A DNA stretch of 39,620 nt from Colwellia sp. D2M02 (lineage in GTDB: Bacteria > Pseudomonadota > Gammaproteobacteria > Enterobacterales > Alteromonadaceae). Numbering within the stretch: position 1 is the first letter of the stretch; each line of letters begins with the position of its first letter. The position numbers and the translations under genes are program-made. Shown in pieces: positions 32,225 through 39,620 of this stretch. Under the pieces are notes generated by a model, which was not told the DNA's origin, did not search any database, and worked only from the letters and a program-made list of their open reading frames with translations. The stretch spans positions 1 to 39,620 of the forward strand of contig NZ_JAHKPW010000024.1 of NCBI RefSeq assembly GCF_018860755.1. The letters run 5' to 3'.

Positions 32225-35032
32225 ATGAGCTCAAAAAATCACATAATTACATCTATGTTCTGTTTATTATTTATGTCTTCTTCTGCATTAGCTAATAACA
32301 ATATCGATAAAAATTATGAAAGCGCACTGATCGCCTTTCATAACGAAGAGCTGCCAACCACTATTATTTTATTAAAAAATATTTTACAAGAACAGCCTGA
32401 GCATATGCCATCTCGGGTTTTAATGGCGCAAGTACTTATCGAACAAGGCAATGGGGCAGCCGCAATAGTTGAATTGAACCGCGCAAGAGCAGGTAATGTT
32501 GATAGTGACCGTTTAATTACCTTGTACGGACAAGCTTATTTATTACAAGGGAAATACGACGACGCACTAGATGCCTCTCAATTAGGCACGCGTAGCGCTA
32601 AAATAGAAAGTGAGCTGCAACTAATTCGAGGACAAGCCTACATTGGAAAAAAACAGTATAGCTCAGCAGATAGAGCATTTAGTGAAGCTTTAAAGTTAAC
32701 CCCTAAAAACCAATTTGCTTTATTAGGTAGAGCCCAAATAGCCTTACAAGAAGCAAATGTAGAACAAGCACTTGGTTATATTGACTTATCATTAGATAGC
32801 GCCAAGCCTTTCATTAATGGTTGGGTACTAAAATCAAAAATATTACATCGCTTAGGGGACTCATCAGCCGCATTGTCCGCAATAGCACAAGCCTTAAAAA
32901 TTGATAATAACCACTTCTCCGCTCACTTAACTAAAGCAATGTTGCATATTGAACGTCAAGAGTACTCACAAGCCGAACCACACATTAATTTAATTTTAGA
33001 AAAGATACCTAATGAACCTAGGGCAGGTTACTTAAAGGCAATTTTAAATGCCAGCTTACCTAGTGATGAAAGTGCTACCAATGAATCTGCTGAGAAAAAA
33101 CTTACCGAAGTTATCGCCACTTTAGCTGCCGTGCCACCAGAAGTGATGAAAAACACTCCTGATTATTACTTTTTAGCCGGGCTGACAAATTTTAATTTTG
33201 GCAATATGAAAGACGCTCATCGTTACTTAAGCGCCTACCTTAATTACGTTAAATACGATATTGACACAGTTCGTATGCTTGCCACTATTGAAATACAAGC
33301 AGGCGAGCTTAATTCAGCCCGCTACTTACTGAGCGAAACCAATACTGCTTACCCAAACAATCCTGATATTCTCACCTTGCTTGGTTTAACTTATTTGCAA
33401 CTTGAAGATAGTAGTAAAGCGCTATTCTATTTTGAAAAGGTTGTTGATAGCTATCCCAACTCTCCTATAGGTGTCAGTAATTTAGCCCGTAGTAAAATGC
33501 AATCAGGTGATTATCAGTCAGCCATTGAAGTACTATCTGCTATTAAAGATAACAAAATTAATGGCGTACAAATCAAACTACTGTTGATTGACTCTTACCA
33601 AAATACACAAAAATATGACGCTGCCATAGCTATAGCGCAAGAGCTCATAAGTGAGTTCCCTAACGATAGCTTTTTTCAACAGCGCTTAGGGGTACTCTAC
33701 GGTTTAAATGAGCAACTACCGCAAGCAAAGAGTGCTTTTGAGAAGTCATTAGCTTTAGATGAAAATAATATTATTAGCATTGTACACTTAGCGCGTATGG
33801 ATAATATTGCAGGAAACTACGATATAGCTTTAGCGTTTTTACAAAACAAGCTCATACAATTTGAGCAAAACACTTTATTAATGACTGAAATAGCCGACAG
33901 CTATTTATTAAAAAAAGACTTAGAAACTGCACTTAACTGGATACAAAAGTCATACGCTCAAGACCCTAATGACTTTTATGTTGTGGCCAAGTTAAGCCGT
34001 ATTTTAGCTAAACAGAATAAAACTAATGAAGCAATAGAGGTTTTAGGTGAATTTATTGATAATAACCCTAAAGAGCCACAAGCCTTGGTAACACTTGCCG
34101 CATTATTCCAACAACAAAACAAACATCAACAAGCAGTATTAGTGCTAAGAGATTATGTTGAAAAATCTCAATATAAAGCCAAAGCGTTCATTACACTTGC
34201 GAAAGCTCAACTGCAAAATAAAGATAATGTTGGCGCTATTCAATCCTATAAAAAATCGCTTGTTGAAGATAGTAATTACTTACCTGCTTATTTAGGGCTG
34301 GTCAATTTAACCATAAAAAATAAAGATGAACAGTTCACGCTAAACCTTATTAATTCCATTGAGCAACTCACTCAAAGCAAAAGTTTAGCCGCAGTGCTCA
34401 AAGGCGATTTATACCTTGCCTTAGCCGATAGTGACAAAGCCATTAATTTCTACAAGCAGGCATTGAAATATTCAGATCAAAGACAAGCTGTGCTGGGCTT
34501 ATATCGTAGCTACAAGCAAAAAAGCCAACTAAATAAAGCCATTCCAGAGCTAAAAAACTGGTTAAAAAAATACCCTAACGACATGTTAGCGGCAATTTCA
34601 CTGGCTGATAGCTACAAAGGCAATAAGCAATTACAAAAATCGGCTGATTACTATCAAATATTGTTAACGCAATACGGGCCCTTACCTATTTTATTAAACA
34701 ATGCTGCCAGCGTTGAATTTAACATAGGTAACACTGACAAAGCGAAAAAATACGCTGAACAAGCTTACAGCTACTTACCTGACAACCTTGCAATTTTAGA
34801 TACTTTAGCGTGGATTAAGAGCCGTATGGGTGAGCATGAGCAAGCAATTGCTTTATTTCGCTTAGGGCTAACCAAAGATTTTGACAATGCTGAAATAAAA
34901 TACCATCTTGCGGTAACACTTTATGCACAATCACGAAAGACTGAAGCAAAAAATTACCTAATTGAAGCGGTAGAAAGCACTCAAACATTCCCTGAAAAAG
35001 CCGCAGCAATTGCTTTATTAAAAACATGGTAA
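32225..35032 (+). CDS. prsT: PrsT-like TPR-repeat protein of the PEP-CTERM/exosortase system
   Basis: A 935-aa secreted protein: signal peptide (about 1-25, SSSALA), then about twenty tetratricopeptide repeats to the end, for example YESALIAFHNEELPTTIILL, KALFYFEKVVDSYPNSPIGV and AIQSYKKSLVEDSNYLPAYL. Length and architecture match the PEP-CTERM-system TPR lipoprotein PrsT, which normally has a lipobox; none is obvious here, so it may be periplasmic. I start at ATG 32225 because the longer frame lacks a ribosome site and would bury the signal peptide. It is divergent from the PEP-CTERM gene. PrsT proteins accompany exosortase loci and exopolysaccharide export. No exosortase lies in the window. 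Confidence 0.85.
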   Translation: MSSKNHIITSMFCLLFMSSSALANNNIDKNYESALIAFHNEELPTTIILLKNILQEQPEHMPSRVLMAQVLIEQGNGAAAIVELNRARAGNVDSDRLITLYGQAYLLQGKYDDALDASQLGTRSAKIESELQLIRGQAYIGKKQYSSADRAFSEALKLTPKNQFALLGRAQIALQEANVEQALGYIDLSLDSAKPFINGWVLKSKILHRLGDSSAALSAIAQALKIDNNHFSAHLTKAMLHIERQEYSQAEPHINLILEKIPNEPRAGYLKAILNASLPSDESATNESAEKKLTEVIATLAAVPPEVMKNTPDYYFLAGLTNFNFGNMKDAHRYLSAYLNYVKYDIDTVRMLATIEIQAGELNSARYLLSETNTAYPNNPDILTLLGLTYLQLEDSSKALFYFEKVVDSYPNSPIGVSNLARSKMQSGDYQSAIEVLSAIKDNKINGVQIKLLLIDSYQNTQKYDAAIAIAQELISEFPNDSFFQQRLGVLYGLNEQLPQAKSAFEKSLALDENNIISIVHLARMDNIAGNYDIALAFLQNKLIQFEQNTLLMTEIADSYLLKKDLETALNWIQKSYAQDPNDFYVVAKLSRILAKQNKTNEAIEVLGEFIDNNPKEPQALVTLAALFQQQNKHQQAVLVLRDYVEKSQYKAKAFITLAKAQLQNKDNVGAIQSYKKSLVEDSNYLPAYLGLVNLTIKNKDEQFTLNLINSIEQLTQSKSLAAVLKGDLYLALADSDKAINFYKQALKYSDQRQAVLGLYRSYKQKSQLNKAIPELKNWLKKYPNDMLAAISLADSYKGNKQLQKSADYYQILLTQYGPLPILLNNAASVEFNIGNTDKAKKYAEQAYSYLPDNLAILDTLAWIKSRMGEHEQAIALFRLGLTKDFDNAEIKYHLAVTLYAQSRKTEAKNYLIEAVESTQTFPEKAAAIALLKTW

Positions 35033-35116
35033 CTGTAATTTTTTACTCTTTTAAAATAATTTGAGATTAAAATATCGTTCATCAGGTCTTATTTGCTAAG
35101 CCAATTAGAATGGCTA

Positions 35117-35143
35117 GGTTGTTACGATAATACCGTAGCAACC
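35117..35143 (+). other. Hairpin between prsT-like and redoxin genes
   Basis: GGTTGTTACG and CGTAGCAACC form a 10-bp stem with one G-U pair and a 7-nt loop, without a T-run. It may end the prsT transcript or control the redoxin leader. Confidence 0.4.
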
Positions 35144-35189
35144 ACCAATAAACCAACACCTAATACTATATAGAGCAAGAGCACACGAT

Positions 35190-35768
35190 ATGAAATTTTT
35201 TATACGTCAATTAAAAAACCTCGCATTAACTGGCTTATGTTTAAGCCTAACTTTAGCTAGCGCTACTGTTTTTGCTAACCCAAATAGCCTGCCTGTTGGG
35301 CCAGAGGTAGGTACACAAGCCCCAGAAATAACGGCAAAAAACAACCAAGGTAAAGAAAAAACTATCAGCCAGTTAAGTGGTGAAAAAGGGCTAATTATTT
35401 TATTCTTCCGCTCTGCTGATTGGTGTCCATTTTGTAAAAAGCACTTAATTGAATTAAACCAAGAAGCACAAAAATTTATCGACTTAGGTTATGGTTTGGC
35501 CGGTATTTCGTATGACAGCAGCAGCATTCTAACAACCTTTGCTACCGCTCAAAATATTAGCTACCCGTTATTATCAGACCAACAAGCACAAACTATGCTG
35601 AGCTACGGCATTGTAAATACAAAATATAAAAAAGGTGATGATAACTACGGTATTCCTTACCCAGGAGTAGTGGTTATTGATGCCGACGGAAAGATTACTC
35701 ATAAGAACTTTTTTGAAGGCTATAAAAAACGTGTTCAATTTACTCAGCTGTACCAAGCGTTAAAGTAA
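35190..35768 (+). CDS. Exported redoxin (AhpC/TSA-type thioredoxin-fold protein)
   Basis: A 192-aa protein with a signal peptide (about 1-29, ends VFA, then NPN) and a peroxiredoxin-like fold: VGTQAPEITAKNNQGK, then LIILFFRSADWCPFCKKHL with a CPFC motif (79-82), YGLAGISYDSS, and late PYPGVVVIDADGK. The pair of cysteines two residues apart is more like TlpA thioredoxins than typical 2-Cys peroxiredoxins. It probably acts on thiols or peroxides in the periplasm. It is monocistronic with a strong terminator after it. Confidence 0.85.
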   Translation: MKFFIRQLKNLALTGLCLSLTLASATVFANPNSLPVGPEVGTQAPEITAKNNQGKEKTISQLSGEKGLIILFFRSADWCPFCKKHLIELNQEAQKFIDLGYGLAGISYDSSSILTTFATAQNISYPLLSDQQAQTMLSYGIVNTKYKKGDDNYGIPYPGVVVIDADGKITHKNFFEGYKKRVQFTQLYQALK

Positions 35769-35800
35769 ATTAAAGTGGCTTAGCCTGATCGCTAGCAAGC

Positions 35801-35830
35801 AAAAAGCAGTCTTTTAAAGGCTGCTTTTTT
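35801..35830 (+). terminator. Terminator after the redoxin gene
   Basis: AAAAAGCAG and CTGCTTTTTT pair over 9 bp, extended inside by a T-G pair and CTTT/AAAG, and followed by a T-run. Confidence 0.9.
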
Positions 35831-35884
35831 CGTTATGCTTAGCAAAAAATAAAACTCAATAAATATTCATTGCACGATGCATTT

Positions 35885-36766
35885 TTACTGCGCATTGCGC
35901 CAATTACTCGGTGTTGTGTTAAAAAATCGCTTAAAAGCCGCTGAAAACTTACTGGGATTGGCATAGCCTACTTGTAAAGCAATGTCGGTAATCGTTAATG
36001 CTTTATTCGTTGTTAACAAGCGCTGCGCAAACTTCATACGCCGCATAGTAAAATATTGATAAGGGGTAAAACCGGTAGCAGCAAAAAATGATCGCGTAAA
36101 ACTGCGGTTATCTTGTTTTGCTACTTCGGCTAATTCGTCTACACGCACGTCTTCACTTAATCTACTTTCAATCAATTCTAACACTTGATGTAAGGCTTTA
36201 TTCGCTAAAGGGTAAGTCAATACTTGCTTGTTAGGTTGACCTTGATAACCAGCTAAGCGGTTTAGCAATAGCATAATTCCTTGTTCAAAAAATGTGCTCG
36301 ACATTCCATGCAACTCCGCATCACGCCACATTGCCGTCATTACTGAACTTAATAACGGATCATTATGTAATGCCAGCGAAGCAGGTAGTAAAGTATGCTT
36401 ATTATAAGTTGTACTGTTATTATCGGTTAGTTTGTCTAAGTTAATGGCAATACCGAGCATTTGTGTTTTTGACCAATAACCACTGGCGGGCGTTTCAGGT
36501 AAAGCAACGCTAACGGTACCCGGTCGTAATATGCCCTCAACGTTACCTGCAGACCCAAATCGCCCCATACGGCCAATATGCGCAGTGCATAAATTTAACA
36601 TTAGGTACTTTGAAGATTCATATACCCCTTCTGAGGCTGAAAAGTCTGCGTGTGCGAGTAAAGTCATACCTTGTCTGTCAGCAAGTGTTAGCGTAGGCGT
36701 TATATTTAATGCAGACATACGTTCAACCAAACTGTCTTGATCTTTTTGCCAAGCTTTACTGCTCAA
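35885..36766 (-). CDS. AraC-family transcriptional regulator
   Basis: A 293-aa protein with an N-terminal ligand-binding half of the AraC-N type (MLNLCTAHIGRMGRFG; GILRPGTVSVALP) and a C-terminal double HTH: VRVDELAEVAKQDNRSFTRSFFAATGFTPYQYF and LTITDIALQVGYANPSKFSAAFKRFFNTTPSNWR. It begins with TTG at 36766; AGGAAG lies 7 nt upstream, better than any ATG. It is divergent from a Fur-boxed TonB receptor (142 bp between starts), so it probably regulates that receptor in response to its ligand. Confidence 0.9.
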   Translation of the reverse strand: MSSKAWQKDQDSLVERMSALNITPTLTLADRQGMTLLAHADFSASEGVYESSKYLMLNLCTAHIGRMGRFGSAGNVEGILRPGTVSVALPETPASGYWSKTQMLGIAINLDKLTDNNSTTYNKHTLLPASLALHNDPLLSSVMTAMWRDAELHGMSSTFFEQGIMLLLNRLAGYQGQPNKQVLTYPLANKALHQVLELIESRLSEDVRVDELAEVAKQDNRSFTRSFFAATGFTPYQYFTMRRMKFAQRLLTTNKALTITDIALQVGYANPSKFSAAFKRFFNTTPSNWRNAQ

Positions 36767-36859
36767 TTAACCACTTCCTACGCATCAAAATTAAATTCCC
36801 GCTATTAGAGTAATTACCCGGTTTTGGAGTAGCGGAGCTATTACGTCAAGAGTAAACTA

Positions 36860-36878
36860 AATGATAATAATTATCAAT
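36860..36878 (+). promoter_or_regulatory. Near-perfect Fur box upstream of the TonB receptor
   Basis: AATGATAATAATTATCAAT matches the Fur palindrome AATGATAATAATTATCATT at 17 of 19 positions; only the last bases of the right arm differ. It lies 30 bp upstream of the receptor ATG and in the shared gap with the divergent AraC gene, so Fur could repress both. Confidence 0.85.
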
Positions 36879-36908
36879 TACATTAATTTAATGCCAAGGA
36901 TTAAGAAA

Positions 36909-38999
36909 ATGAATAATGTTATCCATAAACGTAACTATTTAGCGCTCACTATTGGTGTAGCTATTATCACAATGCCCACACAAGCTGAGCAAAACACTAA
37001 GCCTGAAAAAAAGCCACGGTACTTAGAAACAACTATTGTTACTACGGAGCTGATTGAGCGACCATTACACAATAGCGCTAACAGTGTAGAGATTTTTACT
37101 AGCGACGATATCATTAACAAAGCGGGCATAGTTACCTTACGTGACGCTTTAAATAACACCACTAACCTTACTATGGTAACGGGTACAGGTAAGGCACCGA
37201 CGGTTCGAGGTATAGATGGTACAGGCCCAGCAGAAAATGCTAACGCCTTTTTTGCTGGTAGCCGCCCTCGCCTAAGTTGGCAAATTGATAACCGACCTGC
37301 CAGTTATAGCGAAGTAGTATTTGGTGATTTTGGCTTATTCGACGTAGAACGTATTGAGGTGTTACGTGGCCCACAAAGCAGCTTAGTAGGTCGCAATGCT
37401 ATTGCCGGCACCGTTATTGTAAAAACACAAGAGCCTGATTTTGAGACTGCTGGCACCATACAATTAGCAGGAGGGAATTATAATCAACAACGCGCCTCTG
37501 GCATGGTCAACATTCCTATTAATAATAACAGTGCCGCACTACGCTTAACCGCTGATTGGTTTCAGCGTGACTCTACTGTGAGTTACGATCCTTACCTTGG
37601 CGTAAACAACCCTGGCGATATGGATGGTCTATCTTTACGCGGTAAATTGCTTTTGTTACCTGAATTTGCAAATGACTCACGCTTACTGCTCAGCATATCC
37701 CACACTGACTATACCGCACCTAATGGTGAAATTATTGTTCGCCCGTTTAGTGAGCGTCGCTCTAATTACCCACTACAACCTACCCACAACCCTAAAACCA
37801 CCAGCATTGCCACAGACTACTCCATGAGCTTGGCAAGCTACTGGCAACTGCAAATTAACATGTCGGCTACCCAATTAGATTTTGTTAGGCATGCCGTTCC
37901 TAATACCAGTAACGCGACTATCGATACACGTGAATATGTTATTGAACCACAGTTGAGCTATGAAAACGATAATGGTTTATCTGCGGTAACTGGTTTGTAC
38001 TATTATCGTGCGCAACAAGACGAGTTTATTGAAATTATTGGCGGACAAAATTTTGATGACCGTACCGATACCATAGCCGCTTACGCTGAAGGGGTAGTCC
38101 CCTTAACTAGCGAGGTTGATTTATCATTAGGTTTACGCCTTGAGCAAGAAAAGCGCCAGCGCCATGGCGGTGATATTAGCGGTAATTTAGTACAAATATC
38201 TGCTGATAACACTTACCAAGTAGCCTTACCTAAAGCAGGTATAAACTGGCAAGCAACCGAGCAAACCAGTTGGGGATTACAAGCATCTAAAGGTTACAAC
38301 GCAGGCGGTGGCGGTATTACTTTCGCGTTTCCTATTGTTAATTATCAATACAAAGAAGAAAGTGCTTGGACTTACGAACTTTACGGACGACAGCTATTTG
38401 CCAATGGTAAAATTACCACTCGACAAAACCTATTTTATTCACAATACAAAGACATGCAGTTACCTTTTGATTTAACGCCTGATGACTCAAAAGATGAAGC
38501 GTTTGTGGTACGTAATGCTAATCGCGTTAACACATCAGGATTAGAGCTTGCCGTTGATGCTGCATTAACCGATACATTCGACGTATTTGCCAACCTAGCA
38601 TTACTTGATACCGATATTGTCAATTACCCCTACTCAGGTGTTGAAGGTAATCAATTACTGGCCGCACCTAACATAACCGCTAATTTGGGTTTGGCTTGGC
38701 ATACTAACCATTGGAATGCCAACATTAGTGCTCGTTACTCTGATGAATACTTTAGCGACGTAAACAACCGAACAGGTGGAAAAACCGATGCTTACATTGT
38801 TGCCGACGCGCAAATTTCTTATGAGGTTGGTAGCATTCGCCTATTTGCACATGTTAAAAATATTTTTGATACCGACAAGCCTGTTGCTCGCTATCCGGGC
38901 ACGGCACCAAGGGATAGTAATCAAAGCAATAGCGCATTCGATACTGCTGTATTACTACAACCACGCACCTTTTTAATTGGCGTACAGTTACAATACTAG
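36909..38999 (+). CDS. Fur-regulated TonB-dependent receptor
   Basis: A 696-aa receptor. The signal peptide ends near MPTQA. The TonB box region is ETTIVTTE. The plug has VRGIDGTG...FFAGSRPRLSWQIDNRP and IEVLRGPQSSLVGRNAIAG. The barrel ends in LQY. The ribosome site AAGGA lies 8 nt before the ATG at 36909. An in-frame ATG at 36861 lies inside the Fur box and is not used. The substrate is probably a ferric siderophore, judging by the Fur box and the adjacent AraC regulator, but the plug does not identify it. It is followed 8 nt later by a small unknown gene. Confidence 0.92.
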   Translation: MNNVIHKRNYLALTIGVAIITMPTQAEQNTKPEKKPRYLETTIVTTELIERPLHNSANSVEIFTSDDIINKAGIVTLRDALNNTTNLTMVTGTGKAPTVRGIDGTGPAENANAFFAGSRPRLSWQIDNRPASYSEVVFGDFGLFDVERIEVLRGPQSSLVGRNAIAGTVIVKTQEPDFETAGTIQLAGGNYNQQRASGMVNIPINNNSAALRLTADWFQRDSTVSYDPYLGVNNPGDMDGLSLRGKLLLLPEFANDSRLLLSISHTDYTAPNGEIIVRPFSERRSNYPLQPTHNPKTTSIATDYSMSLASYWQLQINMSATQLDFVRHAVPNTSNATIDTREYVIEPQLSYENDNGLSAVTGLYYYRAQQDEFIEIIGGQNFDDRTDTIAAYAEGVVPLTSEVDLSLGLRLEQEKRQRHGGDISGNLVQISADNTYQVALPKAGINWQATEQTSWGLQASKGYNAGGGGITFAFPIVNYQYKEESAWTYELYGRQLFANGKITTRQNLFYSQYKDMQLPFDLTPDDSKDEAFVVRNANRVNTSGLELAVDAALTDTFDVFANLALLDTDIVNYPYSGVEGNQLLAAPNITANLGLAWHTNHWNANISARYSDEYFSDVNNRTGGKTDAYIVADAQISYEVGSIRLFAHVKNIFDTDKPVARYPGTAPRDSNQSNSAFDTAVLLQPRTFLIGVQLQY

Positions 39000-39007
39000 G
39001 ACAAATG

Positions 39008-39427
39008 ATGTTTTCAATAAAAACCATACATTCGCCTGTAATAATCTTTGAGTTTACTGGTCAACAAACCTTAGTAGAACATAGTAAGTCGTTACTGCTT
39101 TGGGATAATTTATTGTCACAAAAGTCTGAGCTTATTGTGCTGCGAATATTTACTGATAATGCAGCACTAATACACCCCAAAGGTGCTGGCAAGGTTACCA
39201 ACCGCTGGTTGGAAAGTGGTGCAAAACAAGCAATACAACAACAGGTGCTAGCAATGATTAATATAGTCCCTGAGCAGGCCTATAAAAAAATGCAGCACAT
39301 GAGTGTAGAAAAAGTGTTTGGTGTACCTGGTGGTATTTTTAAAAGTAAAGGTGAGGCGTTACATTGGCTAGATAACAATGTACCTTTAGCTCAAAACTTT
39401 ATCTTCTCAGAAAGTATCCAAAGCTGA
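39008..39427 (+). CDS. Unrecognised small protein coupled to the TonB receptor
   Basis: A 139-aa soluble protein without signal peptide, with an alpha/beta pattern: FSIKTIHSPVIIFEFTG, a LIVLRIFTDNAALIHPKGAG segment, a helix (RWLESGAKQAIQQQVLAMI), then VFGVPGGIFKSKGEALHWLD. The end AL.WLDNN resembles STAS-like single-domain proteins, but I cannot name the family. The ribosome site AGGA overlaps the receptor stop, and the gene starts 8 nt after it, so both belong to one Fur-controlled transcript. ATG 39005 is possible, but 39008 has better spacing. Confidence 0.75.
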   Translation: MFSIKTIHSPVIIFEFTGQQTLVEHSKSLLLWDNLLSQKSELIVLRIFTDNAALIHPKGAGKVTNRWLESGAKQAIQQQVLAMINIVPEQAYKKMQHMSVEKVFGVPGGIFKSKGEALHWLDNNVPLAQNFIFSESIQS

Positions 39428-39442
39428 TCGTTTATTCTAGGA

Positions 39443-39620
39443 CTGTTGATCTTTCGCGGTTAAATTTTGTTCGAGATAAAAGCGTTTTAATCACGGCGGA
39501 CAGTGTGTTGCCTAGTCATTCTAAGCAAATACTGTTCAACAAAGCGTAAAACGCTTTTAGCCGAATCCTTCGGACAGCGTTTGTTGGTCATTTTTACTGC
39601 GTTATCACCTTTTTAGGTAA
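39443..39620. repeat. Right copy of the 178-bp terminal inverted repeat
   Basis: This is the reverse complement of 49-226 with 4 differences in 178. It starts two bases after a CTAG (39437-39440), 15 nt after the stop of the last gene, and runs to the window end, so its outer boundary is not seen. It has the same hairpins as the left copy. A 34-codon open stretch near its inner edge lacks a start codon in both copies. Confidence 0.9.

Noticed and set aside
35117..35143. Hairpin before the redoxin gene as a riboswitch
   Set aside because: A single stem-loop with no conserved junction or known aptamer features.
36861..36908. Earlier ATG at 36861 as the start of the TonB receptor
   Set aside because: It lies inside the Fur box, has no ribosome site and would place a non-signal sequence before the signal peptide.
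39443..39560. Short open frame within the terminal repeat as a transposase fragment
   Set aside because: It has no start codon, is only about 34 codons long, and I cannot match it to a transposase family.
1..39620. The window as a 39-kb composite transposon bounded by inverted ends
   Set aside because: The content is ordinary chromosomal genes without transposase or integrase, and assembly breakage at a multicopy repeat explains the ends more simply.

Overview
The window is 39.6 kb of an AT-rich genome with a typical gammaproteobacterial gene repertoire. The gene content (DUF3649/PepSY/DUF3325 iron operon, PEP-CTERM/PrsT pair, many TonB receptors, tetrapyrrole-free marine heterotroph style) and the base composition suggest a marine Alteromonadales bacterium, probably Colwelliaceae (Colwellia/Thalassotalea type). 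This placement is inference; no rRNA gene is present. Both ends lie in the same 178-bp repeat in opposite orientation (49-226 and 39443-39620, 4 differences), so the window may be a whole contig that broke at a dispersed repeat.

Left part (0.26-9.4 kb): an envelope/stress module. Three small genes (DUF2383 protein, DUF1328 membrane peptide, small lipoprotein) run leftward. Four genes (two-BON-domain periplasmic protein, DUF883/YqjD-like, YqjE-like, YqjK-position protein) run rightward. Each set is preceded by a sigma-54-type promoter with the same atypical sequence, TGGTATG-N4-CTGCA. Converging on them is a five-gene leftward signalling operon: NtrC-family sigma-54 activator, 64-aa stand-alone histidine-phosphotransfer-like protein, CHASE3 sensor kinase, single-domain response regulator, and REC-HisKA-HATPase-REC-REC hybrid kinase. 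The simplest reading is a self-contained sigma-54 stress regulon encoded together with its signalling system.

9.5-12.1 kb: a fused dual-specificity-phosphatase/diacylglycerol-kinase-like protein and a TauE/SafE (TSUP) permease. 12.1-19.1 kb: iron acquisition. This comprises a TonB siderophore receptor with a PepSY membrane protein behind a Fur-like box, an AraC regulator, and a translationally coupled DUF3649-PepSY-DUF3325 operon. 19.2-23.7 kb: gdhA, a GTP cyclohydrolase II gene (ribA), an unknown lipoprotein behind an excellent Fur box, and mltD.

23.9-27.8 kb: a zinc-acquisition operon. Two tandem Zur boxes precede a ZnuD-like receptor with His/Asp-rich loops, followed by an AztD-like His-rich lipoprotein. 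27.9-30.9 kb: a CWC cysteine-rich protein, gph, a CHMI-family tautomerase and an FAD oxidoreductase. 31.0-35.0 kb: a PEP-CTERM surface protein with its own sigma-54-type promoter, divergent from a PrsT-like TPR protein, with no exosortase in the window. 35.2-39.4 kb: a periplasmic redoxin, an AraC regulator divergent from a Fur-boxed TonB receptor, and a small unrecognised protein coupled to that receptor.

No tRNA, rRNA, CRISPR array, transposase or phage gene was seen.
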